NCBI GenBank assembly: GCA_032718475.1
Contig: JAUCBJ010007430.1
Coordinates: 1 to 64,000, forward strand
Source of the DNA: Nemertoderma westbladi
Lineage: Eukaryota > Xenacoelomorpha > Nemertodermatida > Nemertodermatidae
Direction of reading: 5' to 3'
Length of the DNA: 64,000 bases
Part shown: positions 33,509 through 45,119 of the stretch, one piece after another
How the letters are laid out: every line of letters begins with the position of its first letter
Numbering within the stretch: position 1 is the first letter of the stretch
Made by a program: the position numbers and the translations under genes
The notes under the pieces: model-generated
Database searches by the model: none
What the model was told of the DNA's origin: nothing
Seen by the model: only the letters and a program-made list of their open reading frames with translations

Positions 33509-35515
33509 TATATGCGCCGTGTTACGATATATGGCGCTGTGTACCTTTATCAGCCCGTTATACAGTATAAATATTTAGATAAGCCATAATGACGTGCAAT
33601 CATATTTAGATAAGGAAAATAAAATATCCATATTCGTAAATCTTATCCATTTTTGTACAGTATGTAGTCCTACCTATGCAATTTTGTAGTAAAATATAAG
33701 TAAATAGTTCTACGGTAGCAAGTTTCCTATGAAACCCTTGATATAAGCTTGCTGTTATTAGCCTCAATAGGACTAACTGTGTATTGGTTTTAATTTTCTT
33801 TATATTTGCGCTAAATTGGTTTTTATGTACCGTATTATTAGTACTGCTAAATTAAGCAACGCCAAAATTACCATATATGGTGACGATTTGTGATTCCAAG
33901 GAGCAATAGGTTCACAATCCGTCTTCCTTATTGGCCTAGCTGCTTCCAGGTTGGTCTAATCGTAGCGCGGATTGGGGAACCAACCAGAGAACTATTGCAT
34001 GATCCTTCGTGAATCACCTATAAATTGGCGGTATTTCCGGTATGTGTTTTTTGTAATTGTAATCTAGTGTGTAATTCTTTCTTAGTTTATCCACAATTTC
34101 AGTTTTTGCGTATTTCTGTATTTCCATTTGTTTTCTTGCTTATTTCTTGCTGTGTTTCTTAATCGATCTCAATGATTACCACCAATTACAATCAGAACTA
34201 TGAATTCTACCTCTTGATTAATGGTTCTATGTGATTAAGATGCGATAATCCCACAGGATTTCTTGAGACTGTCAGACTGTGTGATTGCATGCGCCGTTAT
34301 GGTAGCTATTCATCTGATGGAGGGCTAAGGTACCGGTAGGCGCGGCGGGCGCACTGGGGGGAAGCGACGGAGGGAAGTGCAGAGGATCCAAAGCGGGGCG
34401 ACGCTGGCGGGGGGCCACCGTTGCGGTCGGGGCTAGTCAGTTGAGGACCGGGGACCAGCCGCTGTTACAGTATTAGGGGGCTGACGATCCAGATTTCCGT
34501 CTCTACTTTGTAGTTTTAGGGGGGCAGAATTTGGGTTTAGTTAGGAGTCCCATCTGTGACTTTGGGTGACCTGTGGTTCTTACACTGACTGACTGATTGG
34601 ATGACTAATACTGGTATACTAATGTACTAATGTATGGGTATTTAGTGCACTAGCTGATTGGTGTAGTTAGCGCTATCTGCCGTACTACTAACTTAGTGCT
34701 ATGCTATTTGTGTTGTGTTGCTAAAGAGTGCCTGATTCTTAAATGTGAATGCTTTGATAGGCGCCTTTCCCTTCGATTGATTTCCATTTCTTAGTTTATG
34801 CTTATTTAGTTGCTAATTAGGTCAAAATAATACTGTATTTAGACTGTTGCTAGTATAAGCCCCAGTACGTAATAAATTAGAAGTACGTATTCTGGAATAT
34901 CTAGTAATTAGTACGCAAATTTGTATTTATGACTGTAATTAATTTAGCGATAAAATAAAATAAGAATTTGTACGCAGCATAGCGGAGAGTAGTTTAAGTA
35001 ATTGTTTTAGAATACTGTAGACTATTCACGCTAGGCGGTTATTTGAAAATAGCGGGGCAACGGACTGACAGCAGTGTCCAGTATACAGTACAGCAGTAGT
35101 AAGTTTGCTGGTCTAAAACCAGCCAAAGGCCAAGTTTCAGCACCTAGGAAAGTAATAGATCTGTCCCCGTAGATTATTAAAACATTCTCACATTCAATGT
35201 GTTCTGCCAGTGAATTCCAGTATTTTGCAATAAGTGAACTCCGAGTGCTAGGTCACCCGCACTCGTTTTAAGTAGCTTAGGGAGCCGATTCGGGTTTATT
35301 GTTTTGGTTATTCCCGCGTGGCTCATAGATTCGAACAGTTAGCTCTCTGTTGAGCGATCAACAGAGAAAGGAACAAGCGATTTGCAGGAGCCGTATAAAA
35401 TTAGTAAAATATATTAGTGGACGGCCAGGTTAGCGCCATCCAGCGGTGAGAAGCAGTTTTGTGTTTAGCAGCAGTGTGGCAGTAATAACGCTCTCGTGAT
35501 CGCCCCTGTTTAACA
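33509..35515 (+). repeat. 5' LTR of A2
   Basis: It begins TGTTACGATATATGGCGC after family B Gag sequence. The end is inferred at ...CCTGTTTAACA by comparison with A1. A TATAAA box lies at 34019-34024. A GC-rich block (34313-34452) absent from A1 lies downstream of it. The 3' LTR matches with few differences, one being a block of about 30 bp present only in the 3' LTR (near 45740). Confidence 0.8.
34019..34024 (+). promoter_or_regulatory. TATA box of the A2 LTR
   Basis: TATAAA in the context CACCTATAAATTGGCGG, about 510 bp into the LTR. It is conserved in the A1 LTR (minus strand near 21424) and in the 3' LTR near 45620, so it is the likely pol II start region. Confidence 0.55.
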
Positions 35516-36633
35516 GTAAGAACCATCACTTTTATTTTTTGCTGTTGCTTTGCAACAGTAAGAAATATTTGTTCACTAATCGCGGAATACAGCAGTTCCT
35601 TGGGCTGTTAGGGTAGTGTAGTGTATTATTTGCTGTACTACTGTACTACCGGTACGCACACAGTAAGAACCACTTTGACTTACTGTACTACGCACAGTAA
35701 GAACCATGGTATTTTGCTGTTGCCTTGCAATAGTGATAATCATTTTTGTTTACTAATTGCAGAATACAGTAATTTATTGGGCCGTTAGGGTAAATTGTAA
35801 ATTAGTAAGTTTTGAAAATTTTAGCTAGGTTTGTGAGAATTCAGTTTCGGCCAAAATTTATATATAATAAAATCTAGAGTTTTTGTACCGGTATGTTAGA
35901 TAACCGCTTAGTTGTTTTATACCATCTGGAGATACATGGCGAGACGGAGCTTCTGAGTTTGGGGTTTGTGTGGGACTGCGGGTTCGGTTTGCAATCAGCG
36001 AAAAGACTGAAACTTTGGACGCGGACGTGGAATCTCACAGCAAACAAGGTTAGTTGTTCTGTTGGTACCATTGTATTTGTGGAAGCAGTAAAAAATTATT
36101 GTTGTTTAACTATTATTATTATTGATTATTAGTTGTTTAACTGCGAAACTGAACTCAATTTATTAGTTAGGATAGTTAGGTTTAGCCGGCCATGGTGTTT
36201 TGGATCGCTCAGTTAGAGAGAGAGAGAGAGTGTCGCAACCTGAAGGTGTAGCCACACGCTAGTGGATATATAAATAATATTTAAAAATAAAATTACATTG
36301 ATTTTGAGCTATATATATAAAGTTAGAAATATTTTGGGTGACAAATTCATTTTTTTTGAATTTTTTTAATTAGATTCAGAAAATATTTTGTGTCATACCG
36401 GTATTTAAATGCTATATAATAGCTATAGAATAATATTTTTGTTTAAATATTGTACTGGTATTTGCTATAACTATATCCTATTAAATTCACAATATTATAT
36501 TGCGAATTTATTTTGACATTTGAGACCAAAATAATTATTTGACAAATAATTTAATCGTATTATTGATTAAATTATATACATCTCGAATTTTGTGAGATTT
36601 TAGCCGGAAGGCAAATAATTATATACTTAGACA
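35516..36633 (+). other. Leader (5' UTR) of A2
   Basis: It contains repeated blocks around CAGTAAGAACCAT, an open frame of 79 codons (35893-36132) whose first part matches A1, a splice-donor-like AACAAG/GTTAGT (36043-36054), and, just downstream, a stretch (36057-36086) complementary to 42753-42781 before ORF3. A primer-binding site could not be identified. The open frame shows no protein motif. Confidence 0.55.
36043..36054 (+). promoter_or_regulatory. Candidate splice donor in the leader
   Basis: AACAAG/GTTAGT fits the pol II donor consensus, with the cut after 36048. It is conserved in A1. If used, it could make a spliced message for ORF3, with an acceptor in 42700-43140. This is inference only. 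Confidence 0.4.
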
Positions 36634-36920
36634 ATGAGTGTATCAGACAAGGAGGCACTAGAGGACAGTTATGAGACGGCGGCCGGACTGCCGACTGATA
36701 ACAGTGTAGACATAACTGTTGACGACAATGCAGACTATGACGACGCAGCGAGTGACGCTGACGTAAGTGAACAGGAGGATGAGACAGTAACTAGTGAGGA
36801 TGAGCCAGGTGAAGTAATATTATTAGGATCCCCTACTGCTACTGTAAGGAAGGATTGCACAGCAGCCCAGCCAGAGGTGAGTGATAGGGAGAGTAGTGTA
36901 GCAGAAGCGAGCCCGGTTTC

Positions 36921-36936
36921 CAGACCCGTGGGTATG
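36921..36936 (+). repeat. Family A palindromic hairpin motif (gag N-terminus)
   Basis: CAGACC-CGTG-GGTATG, one stem mismatch. Frame here is S-R-P-V-G-M. Confidence 0.65.
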
Positions 36937-38470
36937 GTAAGTGCCGTGGTCCCAGCGGCTGTAAGGAGTACCCATAGTTCCCGAAATAATCCCTCTAGTC
37001 CACCGAGTGTGAGTCAGGTAAGCGAACAGCAACTGGACATAGCGATAAAAAAGAAACTTCGCGCGCACGCCGGACATATAACCCGGACGACGGACAAGGT
37101 AAGGAAGATGCTAGCCGACTCTGGTAACATCGGAAGGGAAGGGTTGGTAGAGATTAGAAAGGGATACAACTCAGCGTTATTCAAACAGACGGAGGAGCTT
37201 GCAGTCCTAGCGAAGAGAGCAGTGGAGTCTCAGTCGAGCGACGTGGCGGTGAGGGTTTATGACAGGGTTTTAGCAGCCTTGTTAGAGCACCGCGCGTTAT
37301 CGGAGCGATTTTGACGAGTTAGGATGGAGAACTGGTTGCTATGGGCATCACAAGCACAGGCAACTCAGGTAAGCGACGCGGAGTCGAGGAACTTAGTGGA
37401 GCAGGAAGAGACCCAAGACAAGGAAAAGCGAAAGTATCAGAGGGAAGTCACCAGCTGGCTGATGCAGAGTGGAGTGGTGGTACCGGGTCAGGTGCTACCG
37501 ACGACGGACAACATCCAACAGAGGACGTTAACTCCACCCGACGACGCATCCAGAGACAGTGGCGATTCTCAGGTTAGTCACGCGCGAGGGAAGGTTATAT
37601 GCCCTAGATGCCTTGTTTCTCACAACTCGGCGGAGGAGAGAAGACGCCGACTAGACGAACAACAGGCAGAGGTTTTGCATGCCTCGGAGGCACGGAAGGA
37701 AGCCGAATGGGAATGGGAGCGCACACGTAAGTTAGACGCGAAGCTGCGCAAGTTGGAGGACATAAGTAAGCGTGAGCAAGCCAAATGCGAGCGCAAGGAA
37801 CGCGAACTTCAAGCCGAACGCAAACAGAAAGAACACAAACTCCGAATTGAATGCGAACAGAAAGAACGCGAACTCGAACTTGAACGCGAACGGGATGCGA
37901 AAGAACGCGAACTTCAATTCGAGCGCGAACAGAAGAAACGCGAATTCCAACTCGAACGCGAGCGCAAAGAACGCGAACTCGAGATCGAGAAAGAGCGACG
38001 CGCATTATACGAAGAGAAGGCGCGACTGGAAGAGGAGAGCGCAGCGAGACGAGCGAGGGAAGAAGAACAATGTAAACTAGCGCAGTTAGAAAGTGCGAGA
38101 CTAAACCTAGAGAGCGAAGAACGGACCAGGAAGGCGAATGAAATCGCCGAGAAGGGGATGCGAATGATTGAAGAATGTAGGGCGAGTGTAGGTACGGAGT
38201 TGCGAGAACTGTTCGCACAGCAGAAGGCCGAACAGGAAGCGAGAACTCAGGCTATACGCGAGTCGACAATGACCAGAATTCCTATACCCAGTCCAGCTAT
38301 TACGAGTACACGGATCGCTAAACCGTTCTCTACATATCGCATACCAGTTGGTATTAGTGCTTCACCCATCGCGCAGGATCCACACCGTCAGGACACCGCA
38401 CCACTACATACCGAACGAGAGGAAGAAGAGTTTAGAGGAGAAACTCCGATGGGCCGAGTATTGGGCGAAC

Positions 38471-38485
38471 CGAACCGCGGGTTTG
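38471..38485 (+). repeat. Family A palindromic hairpin motif (gag, before the core)
   Basis: CCGAACC-GCG-GGTTTGG: one loop base fewer than the other sites; the stem holds 7 pairs with one G-U. Confidence 0.65.
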
Positions 38486-38535
38486 GAATACGCGATGTAG
38501 CGCCGACCCAGTTCGACAGAGAACTTCCGGGTTAA

Positions 38536-41500
38536 ACTGGAAGAGGGATCATATGAGAGACAGCGGATTACTCAGATAGAGCCGACAGTACAGCAGAACC
38601 CTAGCCAGGAATTTATTACGAGGGATGAATTAAGTGCCAGTCTAGCGCAAGCTATATTGCCTCACATCCAACCTATAACGGACATGCTTAGTAACCTACA
38701 GTTAAAGGAAGCAGCCCAGGTAAGAAGTAATTCTAATCCTAGCAGGCCTGAGTTAGATTTAGTCAAACCTAGTCAACGAGTATGCATATCGGAGGCAACT
38801 ATACCACATAGACCTCAGGTAAGAACGCCTGTCCCTACGATTCATAATCCCAACTTCGTAAATTCGGCAGAAAGGTTTATACAAGAGGCCTGGGTCAGGG
38901 CTTCGGCACGCAAACCAACACGAGCGCTGAGGACTGACACAGACTCAAGTGATGAAGAGGAAGACATGAGACATCAGAAGTCCCAAAACCATAAGGAAAG
39001 AAGGACCGACGCGGAGCAGGTAAGTTTGTATCGCCGGGAAAGAACCAGACTTAATAACCCTGCAGAACTAAACCATTTGTTAACCTGGAACGACGCAACC
39101 CTTAGAGACATAGGTAAGTTTGCCGCTAGGCAAGGACTGCCGACGCAACAAACCCAAAAGTTTATGGGCAACCATAGGCATTGGAGGACGTTTAAAACCT
39201 ATGTCAACGAACAGCTGACCAACAGCACCTTTACTCCCAACGAGAAGTTCAACTATCTGCTTCAGATGCTCCATCGAGAACCTAGAGCCATTGCTGACAA
39301 CTTCGTCGGCAATGAAAGAGCATTTGAGTTAGCTATGAAGACACTTAGCGACATCTACGGGAATAAAACCAAGATGGCAGAGTTGATAGTGGAAGACTTG
39401 GGTAAGGGCGGAAGGATTACAACTCCATTAGAGCTGTTGAACTTAGCGAATGCTATTTCGAACGCATTAGACATCTTAAGGACGGTGAATCTACCTCATC
39501 ATGGTGATCACGCCAAAGTTTTGAAGAGCATAATAAGACGTTTAAACATGCGTTACCGACAGAAATGGCGCAAATTAGAGAATAAGTTAGAGGGTCAAGG
39601 TAAAGTATTGACACTTCAACATATCCATGACATGATAGCCACAGATGCGGTAGCAGAGATGAAATCAAACTTCTCGGAGGAGAATATGAGGGAGTCTAAA
39701 CCTGTTACCGGTAAGTCAATGGTAAGTTTTGATGATGACAGGACCACTGTGACTTTTAACTCAGTAGACAGATATAATTCGAATACCCCTGCCTTTAGAT
39801 CAGACTCGCGAGTATGGTCAGGTGAGCGGTCAGATAGACCTAAGGTAAAGCAACAGGAGTTGCCAGTTGGATTTGTAGGTTGCCAATTCTGCTTACTAAA
39901 GGAGGTAAGATCTGACGACCATAAGTTAGATAGTTGCAGATGGTTCAAAGAATTAACTTCGGAACAGAGAAGAGTTCAAGTGCGGACGTTGGACACCTGT
40001 TGGGCATGTCTTGCGCCAGGTCATGTATGGCGCCAGTGCCCGAACAGTAAGGACGGATGCATGGAATGCGGCAGACTACATCACAAGTTGCTACATGCGG
40101 ATTTCCATACCCCAACGGACCGTTACCTACAGAGAAATCCCCAAAGGAAGGGGAGCAGAGATCCCGTATCGATAAGAAGAAATACGTACACCGGCATCCA
40201 GGACGATGGTTATCAACCAGGTTCGTCGGACGAGGATGGCGAGGCGAGCGCGAGAGAAGTGACCTGCCAAGGTTTCACCGCTGATAGTTCATCGACCAGC
40301 GCACGGATGTATTTGTCATCGGCCACATCGGAAATATTCAGCATGATTCCGGTGAAACTTACTGGAGACAAGGGATCGAAGAGAATATATGTAATGTTAG
40401 ACACTGCGTCCACATTATCGTATATCGACGAGGAAGTGGCGAGAGCCGTTTCCAGCTTCCAGGACGCAGAGGAGATCCAAATAGAGTTAAAGTCCATGCA
40501 CGGGGTAGGGGACCTCAAGGGACACAAGATTTCGGTAGAACTAGACTCCCTACTCCCAAGAGACCAGCACACTCGCCAAGAACGGAGAGCGTTGCCATTG
40601 GACGGATTTAAGTGTCTAGCTATGAAAGGGTTCGGCAGGCAGTTAGGTAAGGTGCCACCGATGAGTCCCATAGCACAGGAGTATTTTGACAAGCTCAGAG
40701 TACCGAGACACCAGGTAGGTTATAGGGATGTATCTATGTTGATTGGTGCAGAACAGCTGATCGCACACCAAATATGGGAAACGAGACCAGCTGAGCCGCA
40801 TGTAAATGGACAACATGCCCATAGGACTGTACTAGGTTGGTATACACGAGTACCCATGTCTTATGAGTTTACAGGTGGCGACAAGCCAAAGGATAGACAC
40901 AACGGATTACAGCCTATAATTCAACCACCATTAGTAGAACCACCAGACATAGACGAGTTTAGGAGAGCCTGTATTGACCACTATAGTGACGTTAACGAGT
41001 CGGACGAGGAGTTGATTCCCGATAATGTTAGATTGTCAGAATCACTCTATAACGACTGGACAGATAGTGAACCCGAGGACTACTGTTATCAGACCCGTGG
41101 GTCTGGTTCAGCGGCCCACGCTACCTATTTGAGTAACGTTTTGACTTATACCAATATAATGGAGGGTCAAGTGGCTAGATATCGAGACCTCGACATTTTC
41201 CAATACAGTGAGGAGGAGCTACAGAAGGAATTGATATGCCAGGACCTCGAGACAGGAGCTAGAACCATCGAATGGCTGGATAGGGACGCAATGAAACCTG
41301 GTGGGTATGACCTAACCATGTCCACTGATGAGAAACGGTCGTTAGAGATGATGGAAGACACCATACGTCTGCTACCGACAGGACATTTCGAAGTTGGAAT
41401 GTTGTGGCGTCGACAACCTCCTAAGTTGGAAAACAACTACAACTTGGCTCTGAAAAGATTGAATGGAGTAAGGGCTCGGTTGTTGAAGAATCCAGACGTT

Positions 41501-41845
41501 AGGGAGAAGTATTGCGCCCTGATAAACAACTATTTCGCCAAGGGATTTGCTGGGAAGGTAGAGGACCCGGACTTAGTGACGGACCAGACTTATTACCTCC
41601 CACACCACTATGTGACTCACCCTGACAAACCAGACAAAGTCCGAGTAGTCAACGACTGCGCAGCAGTCTATAGAGGTATGTCCCTGAACTCAGAGTTGAT
41701 GGATGGTCCCAACTTAAATAACTATTTGATAGGAATACTGTTGCACTTTAGACAGCGGCGATTCGCGTTTACTTGCGACATCGAGGCGATGTTCCACCAG
41801 GTAAGAGCCTGCAAGGCGGACCAGGATAGTCTCAGATTTCTCTGA
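38536..41845 (+). pseudogene. A2 Gag core, zinc knuckles, protease and first half of RT
   Basis: One frame is open from 38657 for 1,062 codons. In order: the BEL Gag core KFMGNHRHWRTFKTYV (about residue 165); a three-part Cys/His region, CQFC...H..C, CWACLAPGHVWRQC and CMECGRLHHKLLH (about residues 415-480); a retropepsin with LDTASTLSYID (about residue 585); LIGAEQLIAHQIWE; a linker with a family A palindrome; then RT from DQTYYLPHHYV to FTCDIEAMFHQV, which carries the first catalytic Asp. It ends at a TGA where A1 has Trp (RFLW), a G-to-A change. This is the best-preserved family A gag-protease. Confidence 0.9.
41090..41105 (+). repeat. Family A palindromic hairpin motif (protease-RT linker), with both arms changed together
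   Basis: CAGACC-CGTG-GGTCTG. Relative to CAAACC/GGTTTG, both arms differ so that an A-T pair becomes G-C, leaving pairing perfect. Frame here is Q-T-R-G-S-G. Confidence 0.85.
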
Positions 41846-42588
41846 TACGAGAATGAAGACCTATCCGGCCCAGTGGTTACATACCAGATGTATGTCAGGA
41901 TATTCCCGCGATAGTGCCAACGGCACGCTGTTTGTTCTAAAGAAAACGGCGACGGCCCAGATTGGTAAGTATCCAGTAGATGTTATAGAGTCCATCTTGA
42001 GAAACTTCTACATGGACGACGGATTGGTGTCCAAGGACACAGCAGAACAAGCCATAGAAGTGGCTCACGGCCTACAGGAGTGCTTGGCTACAGGGGGTTT
42101 TCCTCTGACCAAGTTCACTACCAACTCGGAGGCCCTATTAGAATTGTTCCCGGTGAAAGATCGTGGGAGCAGAGACATAGAGTTAGGGGTAGAACCCATC
42201 CCCATGGCGCGAGTATTGGGACTCGCTTGGAATCCGAACACGGATAAGTTCCAGGTGAGAGTCAGGTTTGAGCCCAGTAGCCCAGACAAAGTTTTGACTA
42301 AGAGAATCTGCTTATCGACAATGAGTAGACTATTTGACCCGATGAACTTTATCAGCCCGGTAATATTACAGGCACGAGTATGTATGAGGAAAATTTGGTT
42401 GTCCGACTTAGAGTGGGACGAGCCAATATCCCCTATACATGCAAAGCAGTGGAGCGAGTGGGAAGTCGAGTTGCATCTATTGAAAAATATAGATGTACCC
42501 CGCTCCTACTTTCCGAATCAGCTGGTATTTCCAGCTGATCTCGAACTGCACCTGTTTAGTGACGCAAGTGACACCGGCTTTGGATATA
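41846..42588 (+). pseudogene. A2 RT second half and start of RNase H
   Basis: This continues RT with the active site NFYMDDGLVS (about 42005-42035), GLQECLATGGFPLTKF, RVLGLAWNPNTDKF and MSRLFDPMNFISPV (connection), then the first RNase H Asp in LFSDASDTGFG, where the sequence stops at a deletion junction. A frameshift near 41910 (GYSRDSANGT in place of GARDSPGGT) precedes the active site. The rest of RNase H and all of integrase are absent from this copy. Confidence 0.9.
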
Positions 42589-42640
42589 TTAATAATTAAT
42601 TAATTAATTAATTATTAATAATATAAATTCTAAAATGTCT
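42589..42640. repeat. AT-rich filler at a large deletion junction
   Basis: Repeated TAATTAATTAAT-type sequence sits exactly where the 3' part of RNase H and all of integrase (present in A1) are missing. Element sequence resumes by about 42626. Confidence 0.75.
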
Positions 42641-42865
42641 AGACTTCGTCTATAGACATACAGTAATTTGAAAAGTCGTGAAGCCTGGAAAATAGCATTT
42701 AGAAACCATGGTGACGGCTATATTATGTAGGAGTGTAAATTGAGTTCAGTAACTTCCACAGATTGGTGCCAACAGTACAACAACCAAGGTGCTAAAGGTT
42801 AGTAGCACCAGAGGCGTACACAGACCCCACTCAGTAGTTTGCAGTGGAGTGAGGTGTTCGATTAT

Positions 42866-42881
42866 CAAACCCGTGGGTTTG
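42866..42881 (+). repeat. Family A palindromic hairpin motif (integrase-ORF3 gap)
   Basis: CAAACC-CGTG-GGTTTG; the stem extends outward to 8-9 pairs. Confidence 0.85.
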
Positions 42882-42950
42882 GTATAGTCGAACGCCATAG
42901 CTATTGTCTTTCTAACTACTGTAGCCTAGTACAAGTATTGGGGAGTAGCT

Positions 42951-42990
42951 TGGGCATCAAAAAGTGAGTTGGTCACGGCCAGTTTATCTC
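42951..42990 (+). promoter_or_regulatory. Conserved hairpin block upstream of ORF3 (A2)
   Basis: GGGCATCAAAAAGTGAGT, then GTTGGTCACGGCCAGTTTA, with a GTGA/TCAC stem. It matches A1 5026-5066 and C 57203-57250. Confidence 0.6.
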
Positions 42991-43146
42991 CGAAGTTTTT
43001 GCGCTATGCATGGGAATAGGTTAGAAGATAGTTAGGAATGAGACGGGATCTAGAGAGCCGAACCTGAACTGCTGGAAGGCGGCCGGGTAGCTCGGGAAGT
43101 TTGTCCCTCCGCACCATCTAACTGATTTACCCACAGTGTAATTGGT

Positions 43147-44300
43147 TTGCGTAACGAACTATTGGGATATATGTATTTGCGGCACGATGAACCGCTACCT
43201 GCCGTCCGAGATCAATTCGACGGGATGCATCTTTACTGGAGGACTCGAGGCGAGGATCAGGAGACGCCAAAGGTTTTCAGCGTATACAAGTTGTTCTACA
43301 AATGTGGCGAATGCATGAATAAACAAGACGTAGCGATTCCCGATCGACTGGACGAGCAGAATCCTGAACCGATATTAACGTGATGTCAAGCTCACCAGTT
43401 TCTTAGATACAACGAGGGAGGTTACCCGATGAGCAACCCGATGATTAGTATTGACTTTAGCGGAAAGCGACCTCCGAGACCCATTATGCCGACCATTACG
43501 ACTTTAGATCCGTATACGGAGATTAAACCCTGTTCGACACGGCATAGACACGGCGGCGGCCATTTCGCTATACCGAGCCTATAAGGACCTAGAGGCGTGG
43601 CGCGAAGCGGCACGGGACTCGAGTTCCTGGACCACGTTCACTTCGCTTCACCAGGAGAGGAAGCTCATGCCTGAGTATCCAGACGAGATTCACGCCGTCC
43701 ATCCGTCTACTAACTATACCCACGATCCGCGATTTATACGATATTTACTCCAAATTATTTCCGGAAGTTTCGACGCACGCATTATTAAGCCCGAATATGT
43801 CCAATCCTTTATATATCATCGTCACTCTGATATATACGTCTAGATTTATTACCCAGCGCATAATTGGCGGCCTAAGGAGACTCGTTTGGGGTCATTGACC
43901 TCTGAATGAGTGGAGGATCAGGACCGCCACGCCCACAGCGACAACAGCCGGAGCTCACAGCTCGCGGCAAGTACCAGAAGGAAGAGTCCTAGGCAAGCAT
44001 CAAGCCAAGGACGAGCAGTTCCATTCTACAGTTGCAGAAGGAGGAGTTGGTGGAGGCGGCCACAGGGACACGCAAATGGGACGAGGCCGAGGGAGGAGCA
44101 CCAGTCGAGAGATAGTCGGTGCCCAGGGAACGTCGTCGCTGGTTCCGGGGAGTGATGCCTCAAGGACGCCGTCAACAGAGTCTACAGGGGGTAGACTGGT
44201 GTATCTGGGGAGGGGACAAAGGAGAGGAGCGAGCCCGAGAGACCCAGGAGCTAGCCGATGAGACTATAATATCACAGACCGACAAACTCTTAGACATATA
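43147..44300 (+). pseudogene. ORF3 remnant of A2
   Basis: The first part is homologous to residues of about 100-280 of the C ORF3: LPAVRDQFDGMHLYWRTRG, KLFYKCGECMNKQ, NPEPIL, then NEGGYPMSNP and AISRAYKDLEAW. A TGA at 43381 interrupts it directly before a Cys that, with the CGEC pair, forms a possible zinc site also present in C. A large middle deletion then joins it to the C-terminal tail (GRGRGRSTSRE near 44080-44110). A1 has lost a different segment, so between them A1 and A2 show that family A once had a full-length ORF3. Confidence 0.75.
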
Positions 44301-45119
44301 CATCATCGTCGCTCTGATGTATATCATAGGTTTTGATCAATCATTCGACTGGACTCATATACACTAGTCGTATCCATATTTTAGAATTTTATTTTCGAAG
44401 GCCGAAAAATATTGAAAGGAAATACTTTCACTTTGTAGTCCGTTGGAAATAGTAAATACTTTATACTATATTTGATTTTGTGTATATGACTTTATTTGCT
44501 CTAAAGTTTATTGAAAGAGGCAAAGGAAGTGATTGGGGAGACAAACCCGCGGGTTTGGCTTACTCCTTTCACTTACCTGAGCAATCATCAAACCAAGATG
44601 ATTTGCGTTTTTTATAAGAAATGAAGTAAAGTCCGAAATTGAAAGAAATTATTACGTATTTTATATTTCGTTTGATTATCGGCCTTTAATGCAATTTAGT
44701 TAAAAATTTAGCCTCAAATACGTTTATATTTAGTTTATTTTGTTATTGTTGATCGTTAATTTGAGATGGGAAATGGGGGAAATTGTCCTAGCCATGTTCC
44801 ATTTCAATAGGTAGACCGTCAATTTGTAAATAAATGAAAGTAATATATATTGTAAATTTAATTTGTATGTAGTAATCATTATGTAGTAAGAGAAAGCAGT
44901 ATTTTTGTAAATTTAATTTGTATTTAACTATTGAGAGAGATAATATTTTGTAAATTTAATTTGTATGCGAACCCATTATGCAATATTTTGTAAATATTTA
45001 GAACTATTATGGTACCAAGTTAATTAGATTATTTGAAAGTGAATTTATTTTGTTTTGTTTACATCGCCCTATATTCTTCTACAATTGGAGGGAAACATTG
45101 CTTGTTTCCCTTGGAGCGG
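44301..45119 (+). other. 3' UTR of A2
   Basis: AT-rich, with repeated TTTGTAAATTTAATTTGTAT blocks (44840-45000), a family A palindrome (44542-44557), and a final stretch ending CTTGGAGCGG right before the LTR. Element C has ATGGAGCGG at about 52410 in the equivalent place. Confidence 0.65.
44542..44557 (+). repeat. Family A palindromic hairpin motif (3' UTR), perfect form
   Basis: CAAACC-CGCG-GGTTTG: a perfect 16-bp palindrome with no loop substitutions. Confidence 0.9.

Larger units (their letters stand above)
36634..38535 (+). pseudogene. Gag N-terminal half of A2 (acidic region and coiled coil)
   Basis: Residues 1-80 are acidic (DDNADYDDAASDADVSEQED). A basic helical stretch follows. From 37324 comes a long charged coiled coil of ERE and KERELQ heptads (37700-38100), likely for Gag multimerisation. 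A one-base insertion near 37310 splits it into two frames (36634-37314 and 37324-38535); A1 is intact at that base but is shifted a little further on. A further frame break follows at 38535. The antisense strand is open only because of the repeated heptads. The length and coiled coil match the Gag N-terminus of C (62284-63978), though the sequence differs. Confidence 0.8.
42641..43146 (+). other. Integrase-to-ORF3 intergenic region of A2
   Basis: It is nearly identical to A1 4827-5390. It holds the leader-complementary stretch (42753-42781), a family A palindrome (42866-42881) and the conserved hairpin block (42951-42990). No credible open frame. Confidence 0.65.

Noticed and set aside
33950-33980. 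tRNA-like A box in the A LTR (GGTCTAATCGTAGCGC; also near 45550)
   Set aside because: No B box follows at a suitable distance and the D stem does not pair.
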